Below the pieces are notes generated by a model. The model worked only from the letters and a program-made list of their open reading frames with translations, did no database searches and was not told the origin of the DNA. This document shows positions 11,572-24,105 of a stretch of 64,000 nucleotides of DNA, piece by piece. Positions within the stretch are counted from its first letter, which is position 1. The number at the start of each line of letters is the position of its first letter. Source of the DNA: Punica granatum. Its lineage: Eukaryota; Streptophyta; Magnoliopsida; Myrtales; Lythraceae. The position numbers and the translations under genes were made by a program. The stretch is taken from positions 13,144,001-13,208,000 of the forward strand of contig NC_045132.1 of assembly GCF_007655135.1 (NCBI RefSeq), read 5' to 3'.

Positions 11572-12018
11572 TTACAAGGGCAAAGGGTTCGAAGGATTCA
11601 ACCTCCGAGTGCATTGTTTTATGTCTCCGTCAAGGAGTTGTCTCTGCTGCTCCCCTTTTGTTGGGGTTTGTTGACTTCTCTGGATTGGCGGCGCCGGTGC
11701 TCTTGATGAATCTCGGCAGTGCCTTGTTTTGTTCATTGGCGGGTTTTTCCCGCGTCTTTTCTCTCTCTCTTCATTGGCGGGTTTTTTCCGCTTCTTTTCG
11801 CTCTTTTTTTTTCTTGCAGTTGGGGTTTGTTTTGTACTCCGTGTCTTTGTTTGAAACTCCTCGACTTTGCATCGCTGAGGCCACTTTGGTGTGCTTCGCC
11901 TTGTGGAGACTTGTTGCGTGTTGCTAGCCCTATTTTGTGAGGACCGGCTTTTTGGAAGTTTGACTCTCGTGCACTCGAAAGCTGAACTTCGTGTCATTTG
12001 CCCTTGCAAGCGTAACAT
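11572..12018 (-). pseudogene. Lysine-rich low-complexity reading frame, element N
   Basis: A 148-codon minus-strand frame whose middle is rich in Lys, Arg and Glu (for example KKKSEKKRKKPANEEREK). It comes from two to three tandem copies of a ~35-bp AG-rich unit containing GGGAAAAACCCGCCAATGAA. Related frames are in C (28594-28995), X (42957-43307, with a second register at 43196-43384) and B (55226-55471). The register differs between copies and the frames lack matching starts. I recognise no domain. It may be a remnant of a basic Gag tail, but a purine-rich non-coding repeat explains it equally well. Confidence 0.3.
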
Positions 12019-13011
12019 GTGATTTTCCCCTGTTGTCTAGGAAAAGAAAATGTCAAATTGCCCCATGTGGAATAGGAAACCGAGGTTTCCCTAGTGCGAA
12101 TGTTGATCGGGGATGCCCTTGTCTTCATTTGTGGAAGTGGCCTGTGGCAGGCGTCCTTGTGCGATGTCTCCGATCATCTCTTGCTGTTCTTTGCAGTACG
12201 TGCCTCTTGGAGGGTGCACGCTGCTGAAGTCACTGGATGTTCAAGGAAGACGGTTGCATAAATGCTAAGTGATTCGTTCGATTGTTCTCGTCTTCGACTT
12301 CATAGGGGGTACCTCATCGTCGAACACCTCCCTCGTCAAAGTTTAAGGAAAAGGTCGGAGACAAGTTCTCGGGGAAGCGTGAACTCGCGCATCGCTCTTC
12401 GCCTGTGGTCAATGTGCCCCTGTGGGGGGATATGTGGTAAGAAATATGTGGTGGTCCCATGGGAAAATCCCTTTTTGTCCCGCGCACAACCCATGGGGTG
12501 TCGCGTGTGGATGACATTTGTTTCCGGGAATCTAGTCATCACCACTCTGGAGTGGTTAGACCATGACTGAGGTCACATAAGCATATTTTCCCTAATTACG
12601 AGTAGGCATGCGCAACCATCCTAGGGAAGGCTCGAGGAGCCGGGTCCCATGAAGACAGGTGAGTCGAACAAGTCCAACAGAACTAATAGGGCGTCTTCGA
12701 GACTGTCCTAATGCTCCATTGAAGGATTTGTTCATGTCGGGAGCCCATTTGTGGGAATGCATTTGAATGAAAGCAACAAAGAGTTTAAAGAAAACTGCGC
12801 GTGTTGCCCCAGTGTTTAGTCGACGACCACAACGGAGGTGGATGAGATCCATTCTTTGATCGGAGGCATGACCGTGCTGGTCTGCGATCGAGAGTTGGGT
12901 CATGCTCTGTTTGTGGAGCTGTCACTTTCGGTCTTTGCAGTGGAAGGATTAGACTTGCTCCTTGAAGTATTACTTGGATGAATTTGAATCCAAGTCGATT
13001 TTGGATTTCAG
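12019..13011 (-). other. Element N central conserved non-coding block
   Basis: Collinear with 43400-44516 of X and recognisable in C (27640-28590) and B (54240-55225). Shared landmarks are 'gttttgtcggaattgttcg' type sequence in C and B, 'ggctcgaggagccgg', and 'cttcgcctgtggtcaatgtg'. No open frame is conserved between copies in the same register. Confidence 0.55.
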
Positions 13012-13245
13012 ATGAGCCTGGAAGTAGCAAATGCGAGGTGTCAAAACCTGAAAGCAGTAAATGCGGGGCCGGAGCCCAAAAGCAGTAAATGCTGGGCCGG
13101 GGCCTGAAAGCAGTAAATGCGGGACTGAGGTCCGATACGGGGCCGAAGCCCAAAAGTGGAGCCGAAGCCCGATACGGGGCCAAAACCCAAAAGCAGGCCC
13201 GAAAGCAGTAAATGCAGGACCGAGGCCCGATGCAGTAAATGCATG
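13012..13245 (-). repeat. Element N middle array (short)
   Basis: Several units of AAAGCAGTAAATGCGGGGCC alternating with GAAGCCCGATACGGGGCC. It is a short version of the array at 53215-54165 in B and 44517-44690 in X, read on the minus strand. Units carry GGGC/GCCC-type hairpins. Confidence 0.75.
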
Positions 13246-13463
13246 CTCGATAGGAAAATGCAAGAGATGTAAAAGCAAAGGTCAATGCTGAGGAATAGCG
13301 CAAGGCACTGCAATGCAGTGACGCTGATTTGCTTGCGGTCTTGCTCTATGGAGCAGGGATGGGGACTTAGTGTTGAAATCCCAAGGAGCTGGATGGATGG
13401 GAGACGTTTGTTGTCTCAATTGTGGTCGCTTAGTATTCAGGCTGTCTTCTTGTTGAGAATTTC

Positions 13464-13492
13464 CTGCAATGGGAAAAGAAAACAATGAAGGA
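13464..13492 (-). promoter_or_regulatory. Possible 3' splice acceptor, element N
   Basis: On the minus strand a pyrimidine-rich stretch TTTTCTTTTCCCATTGCAG is followed by GAAATT. It is conserved in X (44891-44918), C (27388-27416, TTGCAG) and B (52975-52999, TTGTAG). Ogre elements are known to have a spliced intron, so this could be its acceptor; no matching donor was identified. Confidence 0.35.
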
Positions 13493-13744
13493 GCATGAAC
13501 TGTTCAGGATTTCAATGCAAGAGTGTAGGGAAGCGAACTGGCCTGGTAGGCGTTGTGCGAGCGCACTAAGAGACATGCATTGATACTCTGAGTGTGCGTG
13601 CATGTATGTGTTGGTGTGAACATGCTTGGACATGTGTGAGGCATGCTTGATTATTGGTAAATGCGTGGGGTCATGCGGAGAGATGTGTTTCCGATCATGT
13701 GGTGACGCTCTCTGTTAGGAAGAGGTTAGTGTTGGTTAACTTCG

Positions 13745-14078
13745 CCTGGGAAGGTTGATCGGCCCTCGGGCCACAGCTCGTCTTGCCGTGAAGGAAGGGT
13801 GAAGGCCGCGAGTGGCCTGCCCGCGAAAGTGGGCACGACTCGCCTGTCGTGCGGGGTGGGTGGCCGGGATGGACTCGGCTTCTGGTCATAGCACATCTCG
13901 CTATGGAGAAGTGAAGACCGCGGGTGGTCTACCCGCGAAGGTTGGCACGACTCGGTTGTTGTGCGGGGTGGGTGGTCGGGATGGACGGCCTCTGGTCATA
14001 GCACGTCTCGCCATGGAGAGGTGAGAACCGTGGGTGGTCTACCCGCGAAGGTTGGCACAACTCGCCTGTCGTATGGGA
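13745..14078 (-). repeat. Three tandem ~110-bp repeats, element N
   Basis: Three imperfect copies with starts at about 13801, 13913 and 14023 (periods 112 and 110). Each contains CTGGTCATAGCAC, GGTGGTCTACCCGCGAAG and GTGCGGGGTGGGTGG. X has two copies (about 45165-45385); C and B have about one (near 27040-27150 and 52625-52720). Confidence 0.8.
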
Positions 14079-14678
14079 CATGGTAGTTGCTGTGCAAACA
14101 TCGGATGCAGGCAATGTATGAGTTTTCAAAAGCTAATGCCGTTGCATTGATTTGATTCAAGTTCCCAAATTTACGAAGATGGTTCATTTGAAAAAGGGAA
14201 CTTAAGCAATAAACCAATGCAATGTCCTAGTTTGTTTGAAAACATGCATGCAGTGCAGAAAAGAAAAAGTACGGGGCCGACTCAAAGACTGGACTTTGGG
14301 TCGGTTGGCGGCATGAGGTTTGTTTTGGTCCAGCATGACGGTCCCTGTTTATACATGGTTTCAGTGTTCTACTGGGAAAACCACTAACTAGGGATGGGGG
14401 CTCCCGATTCAAGGGGATCAATTCCTTGAAATCGAGCGAGGATCTTTGGGGGCCGGTTCGGTGGCGGAGCCGACTCGATCCGTTCCCTTACTCGGAACCT
14501 CTGACTAACCTAGCTTCCTAAATTGGTGCCCGTGGGATTTCAGGCATTTGGTACCTAAATCCGCTAGAATGATGCAATGCAAGTGCAGGAAAGTAAATGT
14601 GCGCAAAATAAATGTACGGAAAGCGATAAATAAACATGCAAGCAAGCAAACGGATCGAGCCTGAACCCACTAAGTATG
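14079..14678 (-). other. Element N 5' leader after the PBS
   Basis: Non-coding leader. 'aggaagctaggttagtcagaggttccga' (read on the minus strand from about 14520) is conserved in all four elements with a visible leader. The gag-like remnant present in C and B is absent here. GCGATAAATA and related sequence near 14620 is the minus-strand form of the TTTACTGCTTTCC motif that recurs in the arrays. Confidence 0.6.
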
Positions 14679-14696
14679 TCCCTAGCGGAGTCGCCA
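14679..14696 (-). other. Element N primer binding site (tRNA-Arg)
   Basis: On the minus strand TGGCGACTCCGCTAGGGA lies 3 nt inside the 5' LTR end. It complements the 3' end of the plant tRNA-Arg whose acceptor end reads CAGCGGAGTCG plus CCA, with one mismatch. A tRNA-Arg primer is characteristic of Ogre-like Tat elements. Confidence 0.85.
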
Positions 14697-14699
14697 AGC

Positions 14700-17600
14700 T
14701 GTACGGACCCGAATGTGGACTCTCGTCGGGGCCCGCATTGCGCGCTTTTGGATCGCGCGGCTTGGGAGTGTCCACCTTCCCGTGGGGACGCGTGACGGAC
14801 ACGCGTGAGAGAAGGAGTCGCCACTTATCATTTTACAACCCATAGGTCGAGAGCGGATAAGTTACCTGGGGTCTAGGGGTATGGAACACCTAGTTTGTTA
14901 TTAAGGCATTGGTCTGTACGGAACCGGAAAGTCCGTGTTCGGGGGTTCACGTTACGTGCGGGCCTATATCCCGCACGCCCTTTCGGTACTCTGGTTTGCT
15001 AGGCTTGCATTTTTGTTTTATTTACCGCATGAATTAGGGTGCACTCGACTCACACGTTTTGACACCGTAACTTCGATGAATTAAACGATGTCGGTGGAGA
15101 AGCCGAGAGAGAAGTAAACCCGTGTGTCGGGGAATAGGTTCACAATCTTGCATTACAGATAATCGAACCATGGAGGTTGAATCCCTGCGTGAACCAGAAC
15201 CGCGAGTTCTTGGATTTACTTGTATCTGGGCAAGCATTAGACTGATTCGATTAATTCGACTCTCGGACCGTTCGCTCACCGACTGGAATTCTTACAGAAG
15301 GAATGTACAAAATAAAAATCCTTACAATGCTCTCGAAAATAATAAATACAAATTACAGATGGCCGAATTACAGTCGACTTGCGTTTGGTTATTATTCCAC
15401 TCTAATTCACCGTGAATTTAGGGAAAAGACCGAAGAACTAAAATTCAATGGACGCTCTCACTGAATAGGGCGTTGGACCCTGTGAGTGTTGATTAGGGCG
15501 TTGGACCCTGTGATCGATGATTAGGGTGTTGAACCCTAATATTATTCGGCCTAGGGATCAGCTCGACCCGCATGGCAAACAGGTGCGGAAAGATAACACG
15601 CAACATGTTAATAACAGACAAGGTGTTTGTTTTTGTCGAGTGTGCGTGTTTTAACAAGTTTATTGATCCGGGGTATTTTGGCATGCAAATCCTACCCTAG
15701 ACAAACAAGCACGTGCCAATGTTTTAGCATTCGGCTTTGGTTTGAGAACCGGACATGTTGGGTGTCCGTAGTCAAGTTTCGAGTGTGTGTATTGTTTTTA
15801 CAATGATTCGGTGTTGTGACACTGAATTAGCCCAACTCGTGTTTTGACTCTAGATTTGGAACCTAGAGTTCCACCTAACCATTTTCTAGCATTTGGTTAA
15901 GTCGAGTGAAATGATTAGTCAGTTAATTGTGATTTTGATACAGAGTACCCAACTGACACCTTAAACTGAGCTAGGATGTCGGCACATCACAAAATGATGT
16001 TCTTGCCCTTGAGTTGAAAATTTGTTTCTAGAAAAGGAGAACAACACAATACGGATTTGAAAGTATGAGGGTTTTGAAAAGGGCATTAACACCGTTTTGT
16101 AATTCGTCGACGCGAGTTACAGATTAATGTCCAATTCATGCAAAGTTGTTTAAATTGAATGAATTAACCGTGTGAACGTCCCCATTAACCCGTTCGTGGA
16201 ATTAATGCTTAAGGTTATCGCCGAATGCATTAATTGTGAAAACTATTCGTAATTCGACGACCAAGAAGGTTCCGTAAGGATCGAGGATATTTGGTCCAAT
16301 GACCGAAACTACCCTCGTAACCGAATGGACCCGAATGAGTCATTGATACCCGAATCCATGCATGCTTTGTTTTGAAAAGACATTTTCATGCGATATTGCG
16401 ACGATAATGTAAATTGTAAATTACACGAAAGCCGAGAACGGACTCAAAACGGGAAGAGGAAGCCTCATGCAACCCGTAGGAGTCTAAGAGACTCTCGGTT
16501 GCTTCTCCTTGGAGATAGCCGAGAGGTCCCATGGCCTGAATGGGGTTCCATGAGATTTCCCCGTCTTGTTTCGAATCATTTCTCGCATGCTTAAACGAAA
16601 AACATTATAAATGACACGATTAAACGAAAGTCGGTATTGCCATGACTTGAATAACGCATTCGAACATGGAAACATGCACAAACAAGTCATTTAAGGAATC
16701 GATAAAACAATACCGACTTCATGCATGTGAGAAAACACGAGAAAACTCGGGAATCAAGCTTGGATCGGGCTAAGAAGGCCGATCTTAACCCGAGGAAAGC
16801 AAGCCAAGCCTCGGTCACCTCTTCTTGAGGCAAACTCGAGAGCTCTTTTGCTTATTTCGGGTCGGGAAGGTCTTCCGAGGGTCGATCCAAACGTTTCCCG
16901 ACATGCTAACATGTTATATGATGATGAACATGCATAATATAACAAGAAAGTGTATAAAAATTAAGTCTTGCAAGTTAAACATGCATAAAACGCCATATTA
17001 CTCCATAGCCATGCAAATAATGTAAAGAGCCCTAACTCCTCTAAGTCAAGAATGATTTACCTAGCCTCGGGATACGAGGAAAGAGTCGGGGAAGTGTTCG
17101 AGAGTCGGGTGACTCGGTTGAACGCTTGGAAGAGTGCTCGGGTGCAAGGGCATGCACGTTCGGGGAGCTAAGTGCACGGGAGGCGCGTGGGCGCGCGGGG
17201 CGTGCGGCTGTGCGCGCGCAAACGCTGCTGTGCACCCGTGTGCGCGGCTGGACGCGCAAGCGTGCGGCTACGGGTGCACTGTTCACCCGAGAGCACGATC
17301 TTCGTCCGAAATGAGGAAATCAACCTGAAATGATGAGCAAATGACTTCAAACCAAAAATCTAAGTTCATGAATGAACTCCTTGGGTCCAAAACATGTGGT
17401 CCATGGAGTTTGAGAAGTTTTGAACTTAAGTCGGGATGATGAACATCGGCTTCCGACTTAACAAACTCAAAGCTTTCTTCGAGTTTGCTTCGGTTTTTCT
17501 CTCTTGGTTTTGAAGTGTTGAAGCTTGTTGGTTCTTGAGTGTTCTTGGCTATGGAGTTTGAGAGGATTTCTTGAAGGAGAAAGGTTGGAGAGAGTGTGTA

Positions 17601-19389
17601 AGAGGAGAAGTGATTATCTTAATCACTTTTGGGCCATTTATAGGCAAAGCTAATGGGTAATTAAGCAAAAGTAAGCACACTTAACCCCCATGCTTAGCAA
17701 ATTTCGGTTTGATTAAGAAAATATCCAGCCTCATCCTCTTCCATTGCATTAATGAAGAAGAGATAAGCATTGATGAGCATTGATGAAGATGGAGTGTTGT
17801 CTTCAAATTGTAGGCTTGATATTTTCCTAAGAGGATGCAAGTTGCATGGAGAAAATGACAAGGAGATGAGCATGAATGTGGACCATGCAATCTTGATGCA
17901 GAAGAGCCAAGAAGCTTTGATGAGCATTGAGTGTTGTCTTCAACCTCTCCAAAATATTTTGGCTAAGAGAGGGCAAGTTGGCTTCTTGCATTGAAGAGGA
18001 AGAAGAAGCTTCTAGAGCATCGGGTGACTCATCTTGGGTAGCCCGTGGGTCCCACGACCGAAGAGGAGAAACCGGAAAAAAGCTCGGGTCTCGATTGATC
18101 GCGCATTCGAGGCTCGTGGTTCGAACCGAATTTTGAATTATCGATATACGGGAGGAAACGGGTTTAAAGAGTCCGAGATTGGCATTTTCCTTGAGAAATT
18201 GCCAAATGTCTGTATGAGGCTCGGAAGTTGGTTTTGCTCCTTTTATGCATTCAGAGCGAGGTTGCCCACTTCTGACAGTATATCTTGTATCTGCATCCCA
18301 CGTCGGTCATTTTGACATAAATTGTCAAATTACGTGGGCACTTGACCCTTAAGCCGGTAATGCAAAATATGGAGCCGGAGATGTCCTAGGAGGCCGAAAC
18401 TGGATTTCTCAGATTGCTTTCTGAGTTTCTTGGGCGATCCGGAGATCACTGTGATCTCTGTTTGCCGAGATTGGGCCTCTAAGGATATGAAAAGTGCATC
18501 TGAGACCCTTAAAGCACTGCTCGGGGGTTCTAAATGAGTTGTGTGATTCATTCCGACGACTCCACATTGAGCCTTGAGAAGGCTAGCATTGTGTAACGTA
18601 AGCATTCGGCATCAAGTTTCCCCAAAAAGGACCTCCGGATATGGATCTTCACTGAAAATGGCCTTTTGTGCTCCTCGGAGGTTACTCGGGAAACCGTGAA
18701 GGGTTTTGCTGTCTGTTTTGCCCAATTGCGAATGTCCGCTGGAGTTTTCAGGGCAATGTATTGTGAACTTCGCTTGCCGTAATTCCATCAGACCAGTCTC
18801 CGGTTACGCTCTTCCGAAAAAGGGTATGCCCGTTTTGTCGCTCGGAAGTCATTTAGGGTGTTTGTATGGCTTCCAAAAGACAATCTGAAGCTCTGCACGT
18901 GCTCTGTATGATTGTGGGGGGTGGCCGCATCTGATATTTGGAATTAACTTTTCTCCGAGAAACCGGCATTTTTGGACTTCCACTGAAAAGTTGTCTGTAT
19001 ACAGAAAGTTGTTCTGTATAGAGCAGATGATTTGCAAAATGCCTTTGGGGACACTTTTCATCTGTTTGGCATTGGAGTGGATTTTTGGAGTCCAATATTG
19101 GCTATCTTCCGATGATCGAGCGAACTATCGGAAAATAGAACTGTTCGTGTAATATACTGAAAATGCCGGTTTTGGATATTGCTGAGCTCTCTAGTCTCTC
19201 TGTTGCTCCTTGATGACCCCTGGAGTCCTTCTGTCATATGCATGTGTCATTTGCTTGATTTTGCTGACTTGAGAATGAATAGTGATTTCTCGCTCTGTGG
19301 AGCCTTCTTTTGTGATAACGCTCAAGTCGTAGCATTGTTTGCTATTGATGGACATTGTTTGACTTGTGAACCAAAATGGGGTGCTGACA
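14700..19389 (-). mobile_element. Element N 5' LTR
   Basis: 4690 bp, starting TGTCAGCACC at 19389 and ending CCGTACA at 14700 on the minus strand. It matches the 3' LTR along its length with a few percent differences by eye, an 82-bp segment (15207-15288) that the 3' LTR lost, and a shorter GC-rich block. Features include TATAAAT at 17636-17642, TAAATAAA near 15018-15030 (minus sense), the hairpin at 14956-14976, and three small hairpin repeats at about 15465-15545. No plausible protein-coding gene lies within it. Confidence 0.9.
17636..17642 (-). promoter_or_regulatory. TATA-like box in 5' LTR of N
   Basis: TATAAAT on the minus strand, equivalent to the TATA-like motifs in every other LTR here. 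As the 5' LTR copy, it is the likely promoter for element N RNA. Confidence 0.5.
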
Positions 19390-19394
19390 AGTCT
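19390..19394. repeat. Target site duplication of element N (right)
   Basis: AGTCT, identical to 4389-4393, marks the right border. Beyond it the sequence of element A resumes. Confidence 0.9.
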
Positions 19395-19598
19395 GATTCT
19401 CCTTTTTCCTATTCACTGATTCCGACATCTGTTCAATACATTTAGGTACGTATGCTTAATTTCTTACCACGCATCCAAAGCTTAGGAACCAGCGGCCATC
19501 GGGAGAGAGGTCGAAGCGGTCGCCAGAACCAAAAAAGGTTGCTTCTCATAATCTTTGGCTGCACCCTCTACTCGAACACGCAGTAAAGAGGGGCAAGC
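19395..19598 (+). mobile_element. Element A 3' UTR end with PPT
   Basis: Continuation of A after element N. It ends in the polypurine tract AAAGAGGGGCAAGC (19585-19598), directly before the 3' LTR. A stem CTTTGGCTGC (19553-19562) pairs with GCAGTAAAG (19580-19588) with one bulge; the 3' arm overlaps the PPT. The segment resembles 30990-31163 of C (shared GGTCGAAGCGGTCGC-like and TTGCTTCTCATA stretches). Confidence 0.85.
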
Positions 19599-21237
19599 TG
19601 TCAGCACCCCATTTTGACTCACTGATTTAAATTTCATTATCAGTAATTATACAAGCCACGACTTGAGCAGAATATAGAAAAACGACTCAACATAGCAGGA
19701 AATCACTATTCATCCTCAAGTCAGCGAAATTAGGCAAATGACACATGCATATGACAGAAGGACTCCAGGGGTCACCAAAGGGCAACAGAGTGACTAGAGA
19801 GCTCAACAATGTCCAAAACCGGCATTTCCAATGTACCACATGGACAGTCCTATTTTCCGATAGTTCGCTCGACCGTCGGAAGACAACCAATATTGGACTT
19901 CAAAAATCCAAATCGATGCCAAACATATGAAAAATGTCTTTAAACGCATTTCGCAAATCATCTGCTCTATACAGAACAATTTTTTGTATACAGACAACAT
20001 TTCAACGGAAGTCCAAAAATGCCGGTTTCTCGGAGAAATGTTAATTCCAAATGTCAGATTCGGCCATGCCCCACAAGCATACAAAGCACGGGCAATACTT
20101 CAGATGGTCTCTTGGAAGCCACACAGACACTCCAAATGACTTCCAAGTGACAAAACGGGCATACCCCTCTTCGGAAATGCATAACCGGAGACTGGTCTGA
20201 AGGAATTACGGCAAACGAAGTTCGTACTGCATTGCCCTGAAAACTCTAGCAGACATTCGCAATTGGGCAAAACGGACAGCAAAACCCTTCTCAGTTTCCC
20301 GAGTAACCTCCGAGGAGCAGAAATAGCCATTTTCAGTGGAAAGGCATATTCGGAGGTCCTTTTTACGAAAACTTGACGCCGGATGCTTGCGCTACACAGT
20401 GGTACACACTCCAAGGCCTAATGTGAAATCGTCGGACTAAACTGCACAATGTGTCTAGGCCTCCTGAGCATTGCTTTAAAGGTCTCAGATACACTTTTCA
20501 AGTCCTTAGAGATCCAATCTTGACAAACAGAGATCACATTGATTTCCGGAGCGCCCAAGCAACTAAGAAAGCAATCTGAGAAATCCAACTTCGGACTCCT
20601 AGGACGTCTCCGGCTTCACATATGCATTACCGGCTTAAGGGTCATTTGTTCACGTTGTCTGACAATTCATGTCAAAATGACCAACGTGGGATGCAGATAC
20701 AAGATATGCTGTTAGAAGCGGTTAATTTCACTCCGGTCACCCGAAAATGGGCAAAAATGGTTTCCGAGCCTCGTACGCACCCGAAGCATTCTTCCACGAA
20801 AATTGACAATCTTGGGCTTATCGGGATCGTTTTGTCGCGCACATTGTCGATACAATGTTCTTTCAAGTCACGGAACTCGAACACGTAACCGATCGACATC
20901 CGAGCATTCCCGATTCACCTCCAATCTCGTGTGGGACCCACGGGATCTTCTTCCCCTTGCCAAAGACGAGAAGAACCACCCCTCTCTTGTCATCTTCTTC
21001 TTCAAGCCAAGAAGACAACTTGCCTTTGTCTTCCCTTTGCAAAATATCTAAGCCATCCAAGCCATTAAGTGTTTCAATTCAACACTCCAACTTCCCATCC
21101 AAGCCATTAATGTTTCTTATCTCTTCTCCATCAATGCCACTTGCAAGAATCTTCTTCCTTCTTTAAGCAAATTCGGATCTCCTAATCCATGCCCCTTAAT
21201 TGCACTTTTCTTTCACTAATTGCACTTAAGCATAGCC

Positions 21238-21244
21238 TATATAT
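21238..21244 (+). promoter_or_regulatory. TATA-like box in LTR of A
   Basis: TATATAT in context AGCCTATATATTGTCC. It follows 'taattgcactt...cactaat', a context also seen before the TATA motifs in C and B. It is the probable LTR core promoter. Confidence 0.5.
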
Positions 21245-21639
21245 TGTCCAAATGTCATTAACTTAAGGATGGACCTTCAAGCACTCTCTTTCTAGCATTT
21301 CTCACTCAAACAAATGCTCTCAACCTCCCAAGAACTTCAGCAAAATCGCAGCAAGCAAGAACCACCCAAAAACCAAGCAAAACACTCAAGACTTAAGTCG
21401 GAATCCATCCCGACTTAAATCCAAACTCCACCAAACTTCATATTCCACATGTTTTCGACCCCCTCTATCCATTTCCGAGCTTAGATTTCAAGTTTGAAGC
21501 CTTTAAGTTAGAGAATCAGCTCAGTACAGAATCGAGCACAGTTTTGGCCCAGCTGGGTCAAAACTTCCAACCCTGTTCTATCACCTTTTCGAGTCGGTCT
21601 GAACTTTCAAAACCCATCAAACACGTCCGGGGGTTCGTT

Positions 21640-22110
21640 AGGAGTCGGGAGACACCGACCTTGCTCAAAATTTCCATCGGAATCCACCGTTATGAATTCC
21701 GACCCGAAACCTGCTCAGTCGGGCCGGCGTTTCTGACTGTCTGTTCGGTTTTCTTGTAGATCGGGTCGATCCGTGACCCTTTTAGACGAACAACTACTTC
21801 TATCCCCTCCAGGGGTTAGTCAGGAGTCAGGAGCCGTTGGCCTTGCTCAAAAATTCTATCGGAATCCACCGTTATGAATTCCGACCAGAAAACTGCCCAG
21901 TCGGGCCAGTTTCCAGACGTGCTCTGTTTTCGGTGATTTTTGCAGGACTCTAAGGGTCGACCCGACAACTCTGGGAACAAACGACCACCACGGTCACCTA
22001 GAGGGGTCCCTTGGCTACCCAAGGCCACCGATCTTGACTCAAAATTCCATCGGGAGCCTCCGTGGCGACATCCGACCCGACTTGTGCCAGTCAGGTCTGT
22101 CCACCCTTCC
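21640..22110 (+). repeat. ~190-200-bp tandem repeats in LTR of A
   Basis: Two to three diverged copies, each with 'aattccatcggaatccaccgttatgaattccgac', GTCGGGCC and a pyrimidine-rich stretch ending in AG (TTTTCTTGTAG, GATTTTTGCAG) before a GGTCGACCCG-like motif. Homologous repeats are in X (37811-38260), M, C and B. Frames from the repeat, such as 22034-22237, translate to NSIGSLRGDIRPDLCQSG, also seen in M and X. This is expected from homology alone and not evidence for a gene. Confidence 0.65.
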
Positions 22111-24105
22111 AGTCGGGTCTGTTGCTACCATTCGGGTCTGTTTAAGCCAAAACAGCCCAAACCCGACCCACCAACGGTCCAACCCGACTCTTGAAGGTCC
22201 CATCCCGCCTCTCGGGACTAGGTATGACCATTCCTGACTTAGAGGAGCTAGGACTTTTATATTATTGTTGTGTTTATGGAGTTTTAAGGGGTTTTAAGCA
22301 TGATTTTAATTCCGAACTTTAATATTATGCAATTTCCTTATTATATCATGCATGTTTATCCTTGATTAACATGTCAACATGTCAGGAAACACTTGGATCG
22401 TAGTTGGGAAGAACATCCCGACCCGGGAAAGGCAAAGAGCTCACGGTTTACCCTCCACGAGAGGTGGCCGAATGCTCTCTTGCTCTTTTTGGGCAAGGAA
22501 CAGTCTTCTTAGCCCGATCCAAGTTCGATTCCCGAGTTTCCTCGTGTTTTCCTACGTGCATGAAGCCGGTATTGTTTTATCGATTCCTTAAATAATATGT
22601 TTGTGCATGTTTACATGTTTGAATGTGTTATTTAAATCATGGCAATACCGACTTTCGTTTAATTGTATTATTCAACATGTTTGTTGCTTGAGTATGCGAG
22701 AAATGATTTGAAACGAGACGGGGAAAACTCGTGGAACCCAATGTGGGCCATGAGACCTCTCGGTTTTCTCCAAGGAGAAATGGCCGAGAGTCTTTTAGAC
22801 TCGTACGGGTTGCACGAGTCTTCCTCTCCCCGTTTTAAGTCCGTTCTCGGATTTCGTGTACTTCGCAATCTACATTATTGTAGCAATATCGCATGAAAAT
22901 GTCTTTTCCAAGCAAAACATGGATGGATTTGGGTATCGATTGGGTATCGATGACTCATTCAGGTCCATTCGGTTATGAGGGTATTTTCGGTCATTGGACC
23001 AAATTATCCTCGATCCTTATGGAATCGTCTTGGTCGCCGAGTCACGAATCGTTTTCATAATTAATGCATTCAGCACAACCCTTAAGCATTAATTTCACAA
23101 ACGGGTTAATCGGGACGCTCACATGATTAAACCCACTTCACACTGATAAAGTTTACACGAATTGGCCATTAACTGATAACTCGCATCAATGAGTTGTCAA
23201 ATGACGTTGGTGCCCTTTTCAAACTTATCAATTTCAAAACCCGAAACGCGCGGTCCGATGTAGCATGGACGTTTGGAAAGGGCTTCTGTTTCTCAACTTG
23301 AGTTTTTACCTGATTCCAAGTAACTCAGGTCAGGATACAGAATATCTTTCTTGATCGCTTCCGGGCAGATCGACCGGTTCTTTAACTTTTTCGGGGTTCT
23401 TGCACAACCCTGGACAATCCAGGGAATTGGTCGACACCGGCTACAGGCCGAGGTGGCCCGCACTATGATGTTTCCCCTTTTTTGAAAACAATTTTCAAAT
23501 AAAGGGCAAAATCGTCTTTTCACAATTCAGCGACACCCCTAGGGTTAGCATGACAGAAACACTACAGTACGGGATAAGAACGGGCTACCTGCTTAGGTGC
23601 AAGTTCATCTGCATAGCCTTTTCTTATCTAACTGATGAGTTTCTGTCATCCTAACATAGACTCGGGTAACTAGAATGGTTATCTCTGTCAGAAAACATGC
23701 AAAATGCTAATTAACCTTTCACTCGACCTAACCAAACACTAGATAAGGGTTAGGAGGAATTCTAAATTCTAAATCTAGAGTCAAAACATGAGTTTGGCTA
23801 ATTCAGTGGAAATTAAGTGTCACAATACAGAACAACTGTAAAAGCAATCCACACACAGGAAACTTGACTACGGACATCCGATATGTCAGGTTCTTAAACC
23901 AAAGCCGAATGCTAAAACATTAGCACGCATTTGTTTGTCTAGGATAGGATTTGCATGCCAAATTACCCCGGATTAACAATTTGCTAAAACACGTACATTT
24001 GACAGTAACAAACATTTTTTCTGTTATTAACATGTTGTGTGTTACCTTTTTGCACCTGTTTGCCATGCGGGTCGAGCCTGATCCCTAGGCCGAATAATAT
24101 TAGGG

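Larger units (their letters stand above)
4394..19389 (-). mobile_element. Element N: complete non-autonomous Ogre/Tat-like LTR retrotransposon
   Basis: A full element of 14,996 bp on the minus strand. It has a 5' LTR (14700-19389), a PBS (14679-14696), an internal region of about 5.6 kb, a PPT (9058-9071) and a 3' LTR (4394-9057). AGTCT is duplicated on both sides. It is inserted in the 3' UTR array of element A. The internal region holds tandem arrays and conserved non-coding blocks but no protease, RT, RNase H or integrase reading frame in any register. It would therefore need proteins from a relative, as expected of a large retrotransposon derivative. The lineage call (Tat/Ogre) comes from the tRNA-Arg PBS, the LTR size and the 3' UTR array. 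Confidence 0.92.

Noticed and set aside
14679..14696. Part of a tRNA-Arg gene
   Set aside because: Only the 18-bp complement of the 3' end is present, directly beside an LTR end; it is a primer binding site.
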